Below, piece by piece: positions 25,349 through 32,914 of a stretch of 64,000 nt of DNA. How positions within the stretch are numbered: the stretch's first letter is position 1; every line of letters begins with the position of its first letter. This DNA comes from GCA-002704185 sp902588515 (GTDB lineage: Bacteria; Pseudomonadota; Alphaproteobacteria; Pelagibacterales; Pelagibacteraceae): positions 1 to 64,000 of the forward strand of contig CACIPP010000004.1 in the NCBI GenBank assembly GCA_902588515.1. The letters are read 5' to 3'. The notes beneath the pieces were generated by a model. It ran no database searches and was not told the DNA's origin. It saw only the letters and a list, made by a program, of their open reading frames with translations. Position numbers and translations under genes: made by a program.

Positions 25349-26101
25349 ATGTATCCTTTAGCTCAATATATATTTGAAACTTCATCAATACTTCAAAAGA
25401 AAGACAGTAGTTGGGATCTTGTTTTTATTATTTTAATGCTCCTATTTTTCTTTCCTGTAATGGTTGTCACCGATAGCGCAACAGGAGGTCTGGGTATAGT
25501 TTTTTATGTTTTCTTTGTTGTTCTTACAGGTTGGAAAGCACTTCCAGGAAAATTAATGTACGAAAATAGAAAAAGAATATTTGAGTCTGAATTTGAGGAA
25601 ATAATTGATATTTATCAAAAAAATAGAAAAAAAACCCCTTCTCAAATACATAAATCCATTCAACCAAAATATTTTAGTTTGGAAGACATTGAAAGTATTT
25701 GTAATCATTATGAAGATCTAGAAATACATAAACAGATTATTAAAACGAAGAAAAAAACTTTTAAAATGAAAGAGATAAAAACCTCATTAATTGAGCTTAA
25801 AAAGAATGAAAAAGTTTTTTTTCGTTCACAAACCTGTTGGACCAAAGGTGATCCAGAAGTAAACCATCAAGTTAGTGATTACGGCCATATTTATTTTACA
25901 AATTTAGCAATAATTTTCTCAGGATATAATAGATCCTCTAGAATTAATTTTACAAGAATTTTAGAGATCGAGGAATATGAAGATCTTATATCATTAAATA
26001 AAACTTCAGGTGTGAATGACAATTTTTCTCTATCAATAGAAAGCATTAAGTATTGTATGTTGTTTTATAAAAATAGATTAAAAGTAAAATCAAAAAAATA
26101 A
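25349..26101 (+). CDS. Unknown membrane protein, sole gene of the third cassette
   Basis: A 250-residue protein that I do not recognise. Two adjacent hydrophobic helices (about residues 25-42 and 45-65) are followed by a soluble, Lys/Glu-rich helical region (75-150). The C-terminal domain (about 150-230) has the pattern EKVFFRSQT...YGHIYFTNLAIIFSG...RILEIEEYEDLIS. That pattern of short strands resembles GRAM/PH-like lipid- or protein-binding domains, but the likeness is only at the level of pattern. It lies alone between repeat copies 3 and 4 and is flanked by GC-rich repeats. A role in the element's maintenance or as a passenger cannot be told apart. Confidence 0.6.
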   Translation: MYPLAQYIFETSSILQKKDSSWDLVFIILMLLFFFPVMVVTDSATGGLGIVFYVFFVVLTGWKALPGKLMYENRKRIFESEFEEIIDIYQKNRKKTPSQIHKSIQPKYFSLEDIESICNHYEDLEIHKQIIKTKKKTFKMKEIKTSLIELKKNEKVFFRSQTCWTKGDPEVNHQVSDYGHIYFTNLAIIFSGYNRSSRINFTRILEIEEYEDLISLNKTSGVNDNFSLSIESIKYCMLFYKNRLKVKSKK

Positions 26102-26118
26102 CTTCTTAACTTTTTTAA

Positions 26119-26138
26119 AGGGCGACAATAGGGCGGCA
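26119..26138 (+). repeat. GC-rich repeat AGGGCGGCA, right copy
   Basis: AGGGCGACAATAGGGCGGCA, the partner of the repeat at 25311-25330, just after the stop of the third-cassette gene. Confidence 0.5.
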
Positions 26139-26195
26139 AAAATTTATAATTCTAAATTTTTAATTATATTTCCTAATATTTTAGAAGATTTGCAA

Positions 26196-26218
26196 GGGGC
26201 GTTCTGTTGCCAGGTGCC
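26196..26218 (+). repeat. tmRNA-end direct repeat, copy 4 (within intact tmRNA)
   Basis: The 23-base sequence at the 3' end of the tmRNA coding piece; reads on into GGGGC on the minus strand. On that strand it forms a hairpin with outer helix GGGGC/GCCCC (26220-26216 with 26200-26196) and an inner CTG/CAG helix capped by GCAA. Only this copy has the complete outer helix. Confidence 0.85.
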
Positions 26219-26440
26219 CCGGACCCCGTTTGCAAAACTAACCTAAGTTAATTAAGCAGCAAGAGCAAATTTATCATTTGCATTTATAAGTTGTCCATTG
26301 CGGCGGGACTTTACCGAACGAAAGAAAAACTTTTAGACACCCGTCGAGCCTAGTTCACCCCCGTGAGTTGCATTTGGTGGAGGTGCAGGGTACCGCCCCC
26401 TGGTCCGAAATGTTTATTACGAGATTCGTTTATCGTCATA
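26196..26440 (-). ncRNA. ssrA: Two-piece (permuted) tmRNA
   Basis: On the minus strand the acceptor piece comes first. It contains ATTTCGGAC, the T-arm CAGGG-GGCGGTA-CCCTG, then CACCTCC and an encoded ACCA ending at 26375. After a 12-base spacer the coding piece starts at 26362 with GGGGGTG, which pairs with CACCTCC, and then CTCGACGGG as in other tmRNAs. The tag frame at 26281-26252 reads GCA AAT GAT AAA TTT GCT CTT GCT GCT TAA, tag ANDKFALAA. The coding piece ends in a GC hairpin at 26196. This permuted order is a feature of alphaproteobacteria. The 5' end of the acceptor piece is approximate. The RNA rescues stalled ribosomes. Confidence 0.9.
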
Positions 26441-26501
26441 GTTGGAAATCCAACGGATATAATATAAAACTTATTTTTGGCATTTTAAAGATTTATTTAT
26501 T

Positions 26502-27449
26502 ATGGAATTAACAAAGCAACAAAAGCAAGAAATAGCTGACCAACAAAGTCAAAACAATCAAACTAAAAGAGTAACTTCGCCTGAATTAGAGAAGATTTTA
26601 TATCAGGCGATTCCAATTTTAGATCATGGTTTTATTCGAGTAGTAGATTATATGGGAGATGACACTTCTGTTGTTCAAGCAGCAAGAGTTTCGTACGGCA
26701 AAGGAACAAAAAAAGTTTCAACAGACGAGGGATTAATAAGATATTTAATGAGGCACTGGCATAGTACGCCGTTTGAAATGTGCGAAATTAAATACCACGT
26801 TAAGCTTCCTATATTTATTGCAAGACAATGGATTAGACATCGAACAGCAAATGTAAATGAATATTCTGCGCGTTACTCTATTTTAGATAAGGAATTTTAT
26901 ATTCCAACCTCCGATCATTTAGCTGCACAATCTAGTAACAATAGACAAGGAAGAGGAGAAGTTCTAAACGGCGAACAAGCAAAAGAGGTTTTAAACATAC
27001 TTAAAGATGATGCTGAAAGAACTTATAAAAATTATGAAACAATGTTAAACGAAAAATTTGATGGTTCAGTTATTGATGAAAATAAAAACGGATTAGCTAG
27101 AGAATTAGCTAGAATGAACCTAACATTAAACTCATATACACAATGGTACTGGAAAACTGATTTGTTAAACTTAATGAATTTCTTATTTCTGAGAGCTGAT
27201 AAACATGCACAATATGAAATAAGGGTTTATGCAGAAGCAATGTTGGATACTTTAAAAAAATGGGTACCAATTACTCACGCTGCTTTTCTCGATTATAGAA
27301 TAGGAGCTGCGCATGTTTCTGCTAAAGGATTAAATGTTATCAAATCATTTATGAATGGAAAATCTTTAAATCATGAAACTTCTGGTCTAAGTAAAAGAGA
27401 GTGGAATGAGCTTATGGATGTATTAGGCAAGCAAGATTTGATTATTTAA
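26502..27449 (+). CDS. thyX: Flavin-dependent thymidylate synthase
   Basis: A 315-residue ThyX, which makes dTMP from dUMP using methylene-tetrahydrofolate and FAD. The signature R112-H-R114 with the following ANVNEYSARYS completes the RHRxxSxxxxSxR-like motif, here with Ala and Asn at the first variable serine region. RQWIRHR precedes it. Length is slightly above the short bacterial forms, with a family-typical C-terminal extension shared by alphaproteobacteria. ThyX in place of ThyA removes the need for dihydrofolate reductase in this step. It is divergent from tmRNA, and its end overlaps the convergent mrp gene by eight bases. Confidence 0.95.
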   Translation: MELTKQQKQEIADQQSQNNQTKRVTSPELEKILYQAIPILDHGFIRVVDYMGDDTSVVQAARVSYGKGTKKVSTDEGLIRYLMRHWHSTPFEMCEIKYHVKLPIFIARQWIRHRTANVNEYSARYSILDKEFYIPTSDHLAAQSSNNRQGRGEVLNGEQAKEVLNILKDDAERTYKNYETMLNEKFDGSVIDENKNGLARELARMNLTLNSYTQWYWKTDLLNLMNFLFLRADKHAQYEIRVYAEAMLDTLKKWVPITHAAFLDYRIGAAHVSAKGLNVIKSFMNGKSLNHETSGLSKREWNELMDVLGKQDLII

Positions 27450-28257
27450 TTTTTAAAGCTATATTTTTAATTTCATTAGTAATGATATCTTCATTCATAG
27501 AATGCATTAAGGGCACCTCATTATCAGAAGATTCACTTATTGACTCATGTATAGGTATTTGGCCAAGAAGTTTTATATTTTGATTTTTTGCAATCATTTC
27601 TCCACCACCCTTACTAAAAATAAATTTTTTGCTATTATTCTTATCAATTAAATAAGACATATTTTCTATGACTCCAAGAATAGGGACATTGGTTTTTTTA
27701 AACATTTCAATACCTCTCATAGCATCATTTACAGATAATTTTTGAGGAGTTGTAACTATTATTGCACCGTCAATTTCAAGTTCTTGTGAGAATGTAATTA
27801 AAGCGTCACCTGTTCCTGGAGGCATATCGATAATTAGATAATCTAAACTCGACCAATTAACATTATTTACAAAAGTTTTTATTGCACTAATAACCATCGG
27901 CCCCCTCCAGACCATTGGAGATTTCTCATCTACTAAAAACCCAATAGACATTAAATAAACATTAAATTTTATAATTGGATTTAATCTTTTTCCATCATCA
28001 GTAGTTGGTTTTTCTTTTACTCCAAACAATTGCGGTATTGATGGACCATAAATATCAGCATCCAATAGTCCAACGTTAAAATTTTTACCAAGCTCAACTG
28101 CAATATTAGCTGCTATAGTAGATTTACCAACACCACCTTTCGCGCTTGAAATTGCGATTATTTTTTTTACGTTTGGAATCCTCTTTTTGACGAATTGGCT
28201 CTTTGGAGAAATTCTATCCTTAAAATCCTTGTTTAAATTTGCTTTTTTCGCGTCCAT
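27442..28257 (-). CDS. mrp: Mrp/ApbC iron-sulfur cluster carrier ATPase
   Basis: A 271-residue P-loop ATPase of the Mrp/NBP35 group, which holds and delivers [4Fe-4S] clusters. The deviant Walker A (KGGVGKS, residues 40-46), the DADIYGPS switch and DMPPGTGDA segments are all present. It lacks the N-terminal MIP18/DUF59 domain found in many Mrp proteins, so it is the short form. The usual C-x-x-C near the C terminus is not seen: the stretch around NMSYLIDKNNSKKF has no cysteines, so cluster binding by the normal ligands is doubtful. It is divergent from hflK, 73 bases away. Confidence 0.9.
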   Translation of the reverse strand: MDAKKANLNKDFKDRISPKSQFVKKRIPNVKKIIAISSAKGGVGKSTIAANIAVELGKNFNVGLLDADIYGPSIPQLFGVKEKPTTDDGKRLNPIIKFNVYLMSIGFLVDEKSPMVWRGPMVISAIKTFVNNVNWSSLDYLIIDMPPGTGDALITFSQELEIDGAIIVTTPQKLSVNDAMRGIEMFKKTNVPILGVIENMSYLIDKNNSKKFIFSKGGGEMIAKNQNIKLLGQIPIHESISESSDNEVPLMHSMNEDIITNEIKNIALKIK

Positions 28258-28330
28258 TTAACCTTGTTTTTTACTTTAAAATACCCATCTATATATGTAT
28301 TAGTAGCGCAGAATTTAAAAGAGATAAATA

Positions 28331-29440
28331 ATGATTAATAAAATATTTAAAATGGCCAATTCACCATGGGGAAATGGCGGTGAAGATACCCCACCAGGAA
28401 GTGGCGGTAGCGGATCAGGTGGAAGACGACCTCCAAATTTTGATGATTTAGCAGGACAGTTTCAAGAGCAGCTAAAAAAAATTTTCCCTAAAAATATGCC
28501 TGGTAGCGGAAGACCAATATTTCTATTCATAATTATAGTTGCAGCACTTTGGTTAGGTAGCGGTTTTTACAGAGTACTACCCGACGAACAAGGTGTGGTT
28601 ATGAGATTTGGAAAGTATGTAAATCAAACCCAGCCAGGATTGCATTACCATATACCTTTTCCAATTGAGAGAGTCCTAACCCCAAAAGTAACAAGAGTAA
28701 ATCGAATAGATGTTGGATATAGGTCGGCTGCAGATACTGGTAGGGCAGCAAGCGTTAATGATGTTCCTGAGGAAAGTTTAATGCTAACCGGAGATGAAAA
28801 CATAGTTGATATTGATTATTCAGTTTTTTGGGTAATTAAAGATGCAGGTAAATTCTTATTTAATATTCAAGATCCAGAAGACACTGTAAAAAGTGTTGCT
28901 GAAACCGCAATGAGAGAAATTATTGCTAGAAATGATATTCAAGCAATTCTAACTGAGGGTAGAGCACAGATAGAGATTGATACACAAGCAATCATGCAAG
29001 AAATTTTAGATAACTATGAGTCGGGAATACAAATTACACAAGTTCAAACTCAAAAAGCTGACCCGCCAGGCGAAGTTATAGATGCATTTAGAGACGTGCA
29101 AGCTGCAAAAGCAGATAAAGAAAGACAACAAAACGAGGCTGAAGCTTATGCGAATGACGTGATACCAAGAGCACGAGGAGAAGCAGCTCAGATTGTTCAA
29201 AAGGCCGAAGGTTATAAAAAAGAGGTTGTTGCTCTTGCAGAGGGTGAGGCTTCAAGATTTGTTGCCGTATATAACGAATATAGAAAAGCTAGAACAGTTA
29301 CTCAAGAGAGAATGTATCTTGAGACTATGGAAAAAGTTTTAGCAGACATAAATAAAATTATTATTGATAAAAAATCAGGCGGAGGCGTAGTACCATATTT
29401 ACCACTCCCTGAACTTAAAAAAATACAAAAGGAAGATTAA
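28331..29440 (+). CDS. hflK: HflK, SPFH-domain regulator of FtsH
   Basis: A 369-residue membrane protein with a Gly/Pro-rich cytoplasmic N terminus (residues 10-60), a single helix near residues 60-80 and a periplasmic SPFH (band 7) domain with the LPDEQGVVMRFGK start. A coiled-coil region (EAEAYANDVIPRARGEA) follows. HflK and HflC form a large cage that encloses the FtsH protease and limits its access to membrane substrates. The stop codon overlaps the hflC start (TAATG), so the two are coupled. An internal ATG at 28352 (MANSPWGNGG) is an alternative start. ftsH itself is at 61173. Confidence 0.94.
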   Translation: MINKIFKMANSPWGNGGEDTPPGSGGSGSGGRRPPNFDDLAGQFQEQLKKIFPKNMPGSGRPIFLFIIIVAALWLGSGFYRVLPDEQGVVMRFGKYVNQTQPGLHYHIPFPIERVLTPKVTRVNRIDVGYRSAADTGRAASVNDVPEESLMLTGDENIVDIDYSVFWVIKDAGKFLFNIQDPEDTVKSVAETAMREIIARNDIQAILTEGRAQIEIDTQAIMQEILDNYESGIQITQVQTQKADPPGEVIDAFRDVQAAKADKERQQNEAEAYANDVIPRARGEAAQIVQKAEGYKKEVVALAEGEASRFVAVYNEYRKARTVTQERMYLETMEKVLADINKIIIDKKSGGGVVPYLPLPELKKIQKED

Positions 29441-30351
29441 TGAAAGAAAAAACATTAAAATTTTTAGCACCTATTCTTTTAGTTTTAGGATTTTTGACTT
29501 ACTTGACATTCTTTACAGTGTCTGAAGTTCAACAAGCGATCGTTCTTCAGTTTGGTGATCCGAAAAGAGTAATTAAAAAAGCAGGTTTAAATTATAAAAT
29601 CCCTGTAATTCAAAACGTAGTATTTTTAGATACAAGAATTTTAAATTTAGACGCACCACCCGAAGAAGTTATTGCATCTGATCAAAAGAGATTAATAGTC
29701 GATGCATTTGCAAGATTTAAAATAAAAGATCCATTAAAATTTTATATTTCCGTTGGAAATGAAAGAGTAGCACGATCAAGACTTTCAACTATCGTAAATG
29801 CTAGAATTAGAAGTGTTTTAGGTAAAGAGGAGTTGCAAACATTGGTCTCTAAAGATCGAGCAAGATTAATGGGACAAATTACAAGCGATGTGAATGATGA
29901 AGCAGCCAAACTTGGTATTGAAATTATTGATGTTAGAATTAAAAGAGCCGATTTACCTCAAGCAAACAGTGAAGCTATCTACAGACGAATGCAGACAGAA
30001 AGGGAGAGAGAAGCAAAAGAATTTAGAGCAGAAGGTGCAGAAATTGCACAAACAGTTAGATCTACAGCTGACAAAGAGGTTGCTGTTATTATAGCAGAAG
30101 CAAAAAAAACTGCTGAAATTCTAAAAGGTGAAGGCGACAGTGAAAGAAACAAAATTTTTGCAGGTGCCTTCGGAAAAGATCCTGCTTTCTTTAGTTTCTA
30201 TAGATCTATGCAATCATATGAGAAAGCTCTAATTGGAAACGAAACATCTCTAATTTTATCACCGGATAGTGATTTCTTTAAGTTCTTTGGTAAGTCAGGT
30301 GCGAGAAAATTTAGGTCTAGATCTACTAAACCATCAACAAAAAAAAATTAA
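29440..30351 (+). CDS. hflC: HflC, SPFH-domain partner of HflK
   Basis: A 303-residue protein with an N-terminal membrane helix (about residues 7-25) followed by the SPFH domain (VSEVQQAIVLQFGDPKRV) and a long alpha-helical region with RADLPQANSEAIYRRMQTER, the HflC landmark. The C-terminal SFYRSMQSYEKAL segment is also conserved. It forms alternating rings with HflK around FtsH. The start overlaps the hflK stop. A Ser/Lys-rich tail of about 20 residues follows the conserved part. The small DUF2065 gene starts ten bases later. Confidence 0.95.
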   Translation: MKEKTLKFLAPILLVLGFLTYLTFFTVSEVQQAIVLQFGDPKRVIKKAGLNYKIPVIQNVVFLDTRILNLDAPPEEVIASDQKRLIVDAFARFKIKDPLKFYISVGNERVARSRLSTIVNARIRSVLGKEELQTLVSKDRARLMGQITSDVNDEAAKLGIEIIDVRIKRADLPQANSEAIYRRMQTEREREAKEFRAEGAEIAQTVRSTADKEVAVIIAEAKKTAEILKGEGDSERNKIFAGAFGKDPAFFSFYRSMQSYEKALIGNETSLILSPDSDFFKFFGKSGARKFRSRSTKPSTKKN

Positions 30352-30360
30352 ACTTAGTAT

Positions 30361-30546
30361 ATGAATGAGCTCATTATCGCTATTGGGCTTTTATTAATAC
30401 TCGAGGGATTATTATATGCAATTTTTCCTTCACAAATGAAAAATATGTTAAATCAAATTAAAGATCTTCCGATATCTAAATTAAGAGTCGGAGGCCTTGT
30501 TTTTGCTATAATAGGGTTTATTATCGTCTGGTTTTTAAAACAATGA
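30361..30546 (+). CDS. DUF2065 small membrane protein
   Basis: A 61-residue protein with two membrane helices (residues 4-22 and 42-59) joined by a short polar loop (MKNMLNQIKDLPISKLR). This matches the DUF2065 family, almost always found between hflC and a Deg protease or purA. The function is not established; the constant position suggests a link to HflKC-FtsH or membrane protein quality control. Its stop overlaps the following protease start by four bases. Confidence 0.88.
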   Translation: MNELIIAIGLLLILEGLLYAIFPSQMKNMLNQIKDLPISKLRVGGLVFAIIGFIIVWFLKQ

Positions 30547-31958
30547 GAAAGAAAATTCAGGACATATTTTTTATTATTCTAATTACATCTTTTTGTAATC
30601 AATCATTAGCAGATATTTCAAAGGGTTTTTCAGAATTGGCAAAAAAATCAATGCCTTCAGTTGTAAACATTTCGGCTACAAAGGTTGTTGAAACTAGAGG
30701 AGGAAATCCTTTCCCATTCCAAGTTCCTCCAGGATCTCCATTCGAGGAATTTTTTAAGGATCAAAACAAAGGACAGAAACAAAGAAGAACAGTAGCACTT
30801 GGATCAGGATTTGTAATAAAAAATAATGGTACGGTAATAACTAACAATCACGTTATACAAGGAGCAGAAGGTATATTTGTTCGCTTTACTGATGGTAAGG
30901 AATATGAAGCAAAATTAATAGGAACAGATCCAGTAAGTGATATTGCTGTTCTTAAAATTCAATCAAATGAAACTTTTAAAGCTTTAAAATTAGCCGACTC
31001 TTCAAAAGCTAAAGTAGGCGACTGGGTTGTTGCAATTGGAAATCCTTTCGGGCTTGGTGGTACCGTAACATCTGGAATTATTTCTGCAATTAACAGAGAC
31101 ATCAATATGGGAAGATACGATAATTTTATTCAAACCGATGCATCTATCAACCAAGGAAATTCGGGCGGCCCATTATTTAATATGAACGGAGATGTATTAG
31201 GAATTAATACTGCAATTTTTTCAAACTCTGGTGGATCCGTTGGTATAGGATTTGCTATCCCTGCAAATTTTGCGAAAAATGTTATTAATCAATTAATACA
31301 ATTTGGGGAAACAAAACGTGGTTGGCTTGGTGTAAGGATTCAAGTTGTTTCAAAAGAGATTGCAGATGCAGTTTTTCTGAAGGAACCAATAGGCGCTCTT
31401 GTTACGGACGTAAATCCCAAAGGTCCAGCGTTTAAATCAGGAATTAAGCCTGGCGATATAATCATAGAGTTTAACGGAACAAAAATAAAAACCATGAGAG
31501 AATTGCCCAAAGTCGTGGGAGAAGCTCCTGTTGGAAAAGCTGCTACAGTAAAAATTTGGAGAGATAAAAAAGTTTTAACAAAAAACGTTGTTTTAGGAAG
31601 ATTAGAGGACACAGCTGAATTCAAAAAGAGTATTAAGCCGAAAGAGAGTGAAGATAAATCACTTGCAGATCTTGGTGTAAGTGTAAGAAATATTAATAAT
31701 AATGATGCAAAAAGCAGATCAAAATTACAAACAAAAAAAGGAGTGATCATTACAAACATTAATCCAAATGGGCCATTAGGCATGCTTCCGATTACTCCTG
31801 GAGATGCAGTCATTGCGGTACAAAACTCTAAGGTTCAAAATACAAAAGATTTTCAAGCGAAAATTTCAAAATTATTTAAATCTGGAAAAAAATCCATACT
31901 ATTAACTATTGTGGATTTGAATAATTCTACAAGATATATTGGTGTTAAAATAAAATAA
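30543..31958 (+). CDS. degP: Do/DegQ-type periplasmic serine protease
   Basis: A 471-residue secreted protease-chaperone. It has a signal peptide (residues 1-22, cleavage after SLA), a trypsin-like domain with the triad H103, D133, S207 (in GNSGGPL), and two PDZ domains (about 255-345 and 375-470). The Q-linker region after the signal is Pro/Gly-rich (NPFPFQVPPGSPFEEFF), as in DegP/DegQ. It degrades or refolds damaged envelope proteins. It overlaps the DUF2065 gene and lies in one transcription unit with hflKC, giving a membrane and periplasm quality-control operon. The choice between degP and degQ names is arbitrary. Confidence 0.93.
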   Translation: MRKKIQDIFFIILITSFCNQSLADISKGFSELAKKSMPSVVNISATKVVETRGGNPFPFQVPPGSPFEEFFKDQNKGQKQRRTVALGSGFVIKNNGTVITNNHVIQGAEGIFVRFTDGKEYEAKLIGTDPVSDIAVLKIQSNETFKALKLADSSKAKVGDWVVAIGNPFGLGGTVTSGIISAINRDINMGRYDNFIQTDASINQGNSGGPLFNMNGDVLGINTAIFSNSGGSVGIGFAIPANFAKNVINQLIQFGETKRGWLGVRIQVVSKEIADAVFLKEPIGALVTDVNPKGPAFKSGIKPGDIIIEFNGTKIKTMRELPKVVGEAPVGKAATVKIWRDKKVLTKNVVLGRLEDTAEFKKSIKPKESEDKSLADLGVSVRNINNNDAKSRSKLQTKKGVIITNINPNGPLGMLPITPGDAVIAVQNSKVQNTKDFQAKISKLFKSGKKSILLTIVDLNNSTRYIGVKIK

Positions 31959-31965
31959 CTCCTTA

Positions 31966-32874
31966 ATGAAAAAAACAATTCTGTTATTTGGCCCAACTGC
32001 ATCGGGAAAATCTAAATTAGCGATCGATCTAGCCCAAAATTATAATGGTGAAATCGTGAATGCAGATAGCATGCAAGTCTATTCAGAAATTAAAATTCTT
32101 TCTGCAAGACCAGATGAAAAACATGTCAAACACCATTTATATGGATGCGCATCTGTTAATGATAAATTTTCTGTAGGAAAATGGTACACATTAGCAACTA
32201 ATAAAATTAAAGAGATAAATAAAAAAAATAAAGTTGCTATCGTTGTTGGTGGCACCGGACTTTATTTCAAAGTATTGATTGACGGATTGGTAGATATCCC
32301 AGAAATTCCAAAAATAGAAATGAATTTAAATCCATTAGGTAGGCATATGATGATCAACAGTTACTCGAGCAAATATCCAGGAATATTTGATCACTTGGAT
32401 GATCTTAATGATACGCAAAGGCTTTACCGAGCGATTGCTGTATATGAACATACGGGCATGACTGTTTCTGAATGGCACACAAAAGAAAATAAAAAAAATT
32501 TTCAAACAAACGATTTTATTAAAGTTTGTTTAATACCTGAAAAAAAAGAAATTGAAAAAAGAATACAAAAGAGATTTGATAATATGCTGAATAGTGGAGC
32601 AGTAGAGGAAGCAAAGAACTTTTATAAATTAGAAATTTGGAAAAAATCACTTCACACCGCCAATTCAATAATAGGCCTTAGAGAAATACACCTTTATCTG
32701 AGTAAAAAAATTTCACTGGATGAGCTAAAAAATGATGTTTTAGTCAGAACAAGACAATATGCAAAACGTCAATATACCTGGCAAAGAGGTCAAATGAAGG
32801 ATTGGAAAGCTTTTGATGATATAAATTATCTTGATTTACAAAAAAAAGTCAGCTCTTACATATCTAAAACTTGA
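31966..32874 (+). CDS. miaA: tRNA dimethylallyltransferase
   Basis: A 302-residue enzyme that adds a dimethylallyl group to A37 of tRNAs reading codons starting with U. The P-loop GPTASGKS is at residues 9-16. NADSMQVY (the substrate-binding segment), GGTGLYF and the C-terminal RQYAKRQYTWQRGQ helix are diagnostic. It begins seven bases after the protease gene, so it may be read through from that operon. Length is normal for the family. There is no sign of damage. Confidence 0.95.
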   Translation: MKKTILLFGPTASGKSKLAIDLAQNYNGEIVNADSMQVYSEIKILSARPDEKHVKHHLYGCASVNDKFSVGKWYTLATNKIKEINKKNKVAIVVGGTGLYFKVLIDGLVDIPEIPKIEMNLNPLGRHMMINSYSSKYPGIFDHLDDLNDTQRLYRAIAVYEHTGMTVSEWHTKENKKNFQTNDFIKVCLIPEKKEIEKRIQKRFDNMLNSGAVEEAKNFYKLEIWKKSLHTANSIIGLREIHLYLSKKISLDELKNDVLVRTRQYAKRQYTWQRGQMKDWKAFDDINYLDLQKKVSSYISKT

Positions 32875-32914
32875 CCCAATTCAAACATCGGTTAAATTCA
32901 ATCTTAGGGAGAAA

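Larger units (their letters stand above)
20286..26218. mobile_element. Tandem cassette array at the 3' end of the tmRNA gene
   Basis: Four direct repeats beginning GGGGCGTTCTGTTGCC lie at 20286, 21055, 25229 and 26196. The last is the true 3' end of the tmRNA coding piece, on the minus strand. Everything between 20286 and 26196 lies on the 3' side of tmRNA, a classic integration position. The repeats delimit three cassettes of about 0.75, 4.15 and 0.95 kb, each with its own small gene set and unrelated content. No integrase or recombinase gene is present, so the elements are either decayed or moved by an enzyme encoded elsewhere. Interpretation as integrated cassettes is inference from repeat position and identity. 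Confidence 0.7.

Noticed and set aside
20263..26195. Integrase or transposase gene for the cassette array
   Set aside because: None of the proteins in the region has tyrosine or serine recombinase or DDE motifs. Mobility is inferred from the repeats alone.
32875..32914. Leader peptide or attenuator before ilvB
   Set aside because: The 40 bases between miaA and ilvB have no run of Ile, Leu or Val codons and no terminator. A TTGACC-like -35 is there, but the -10 match is weak.
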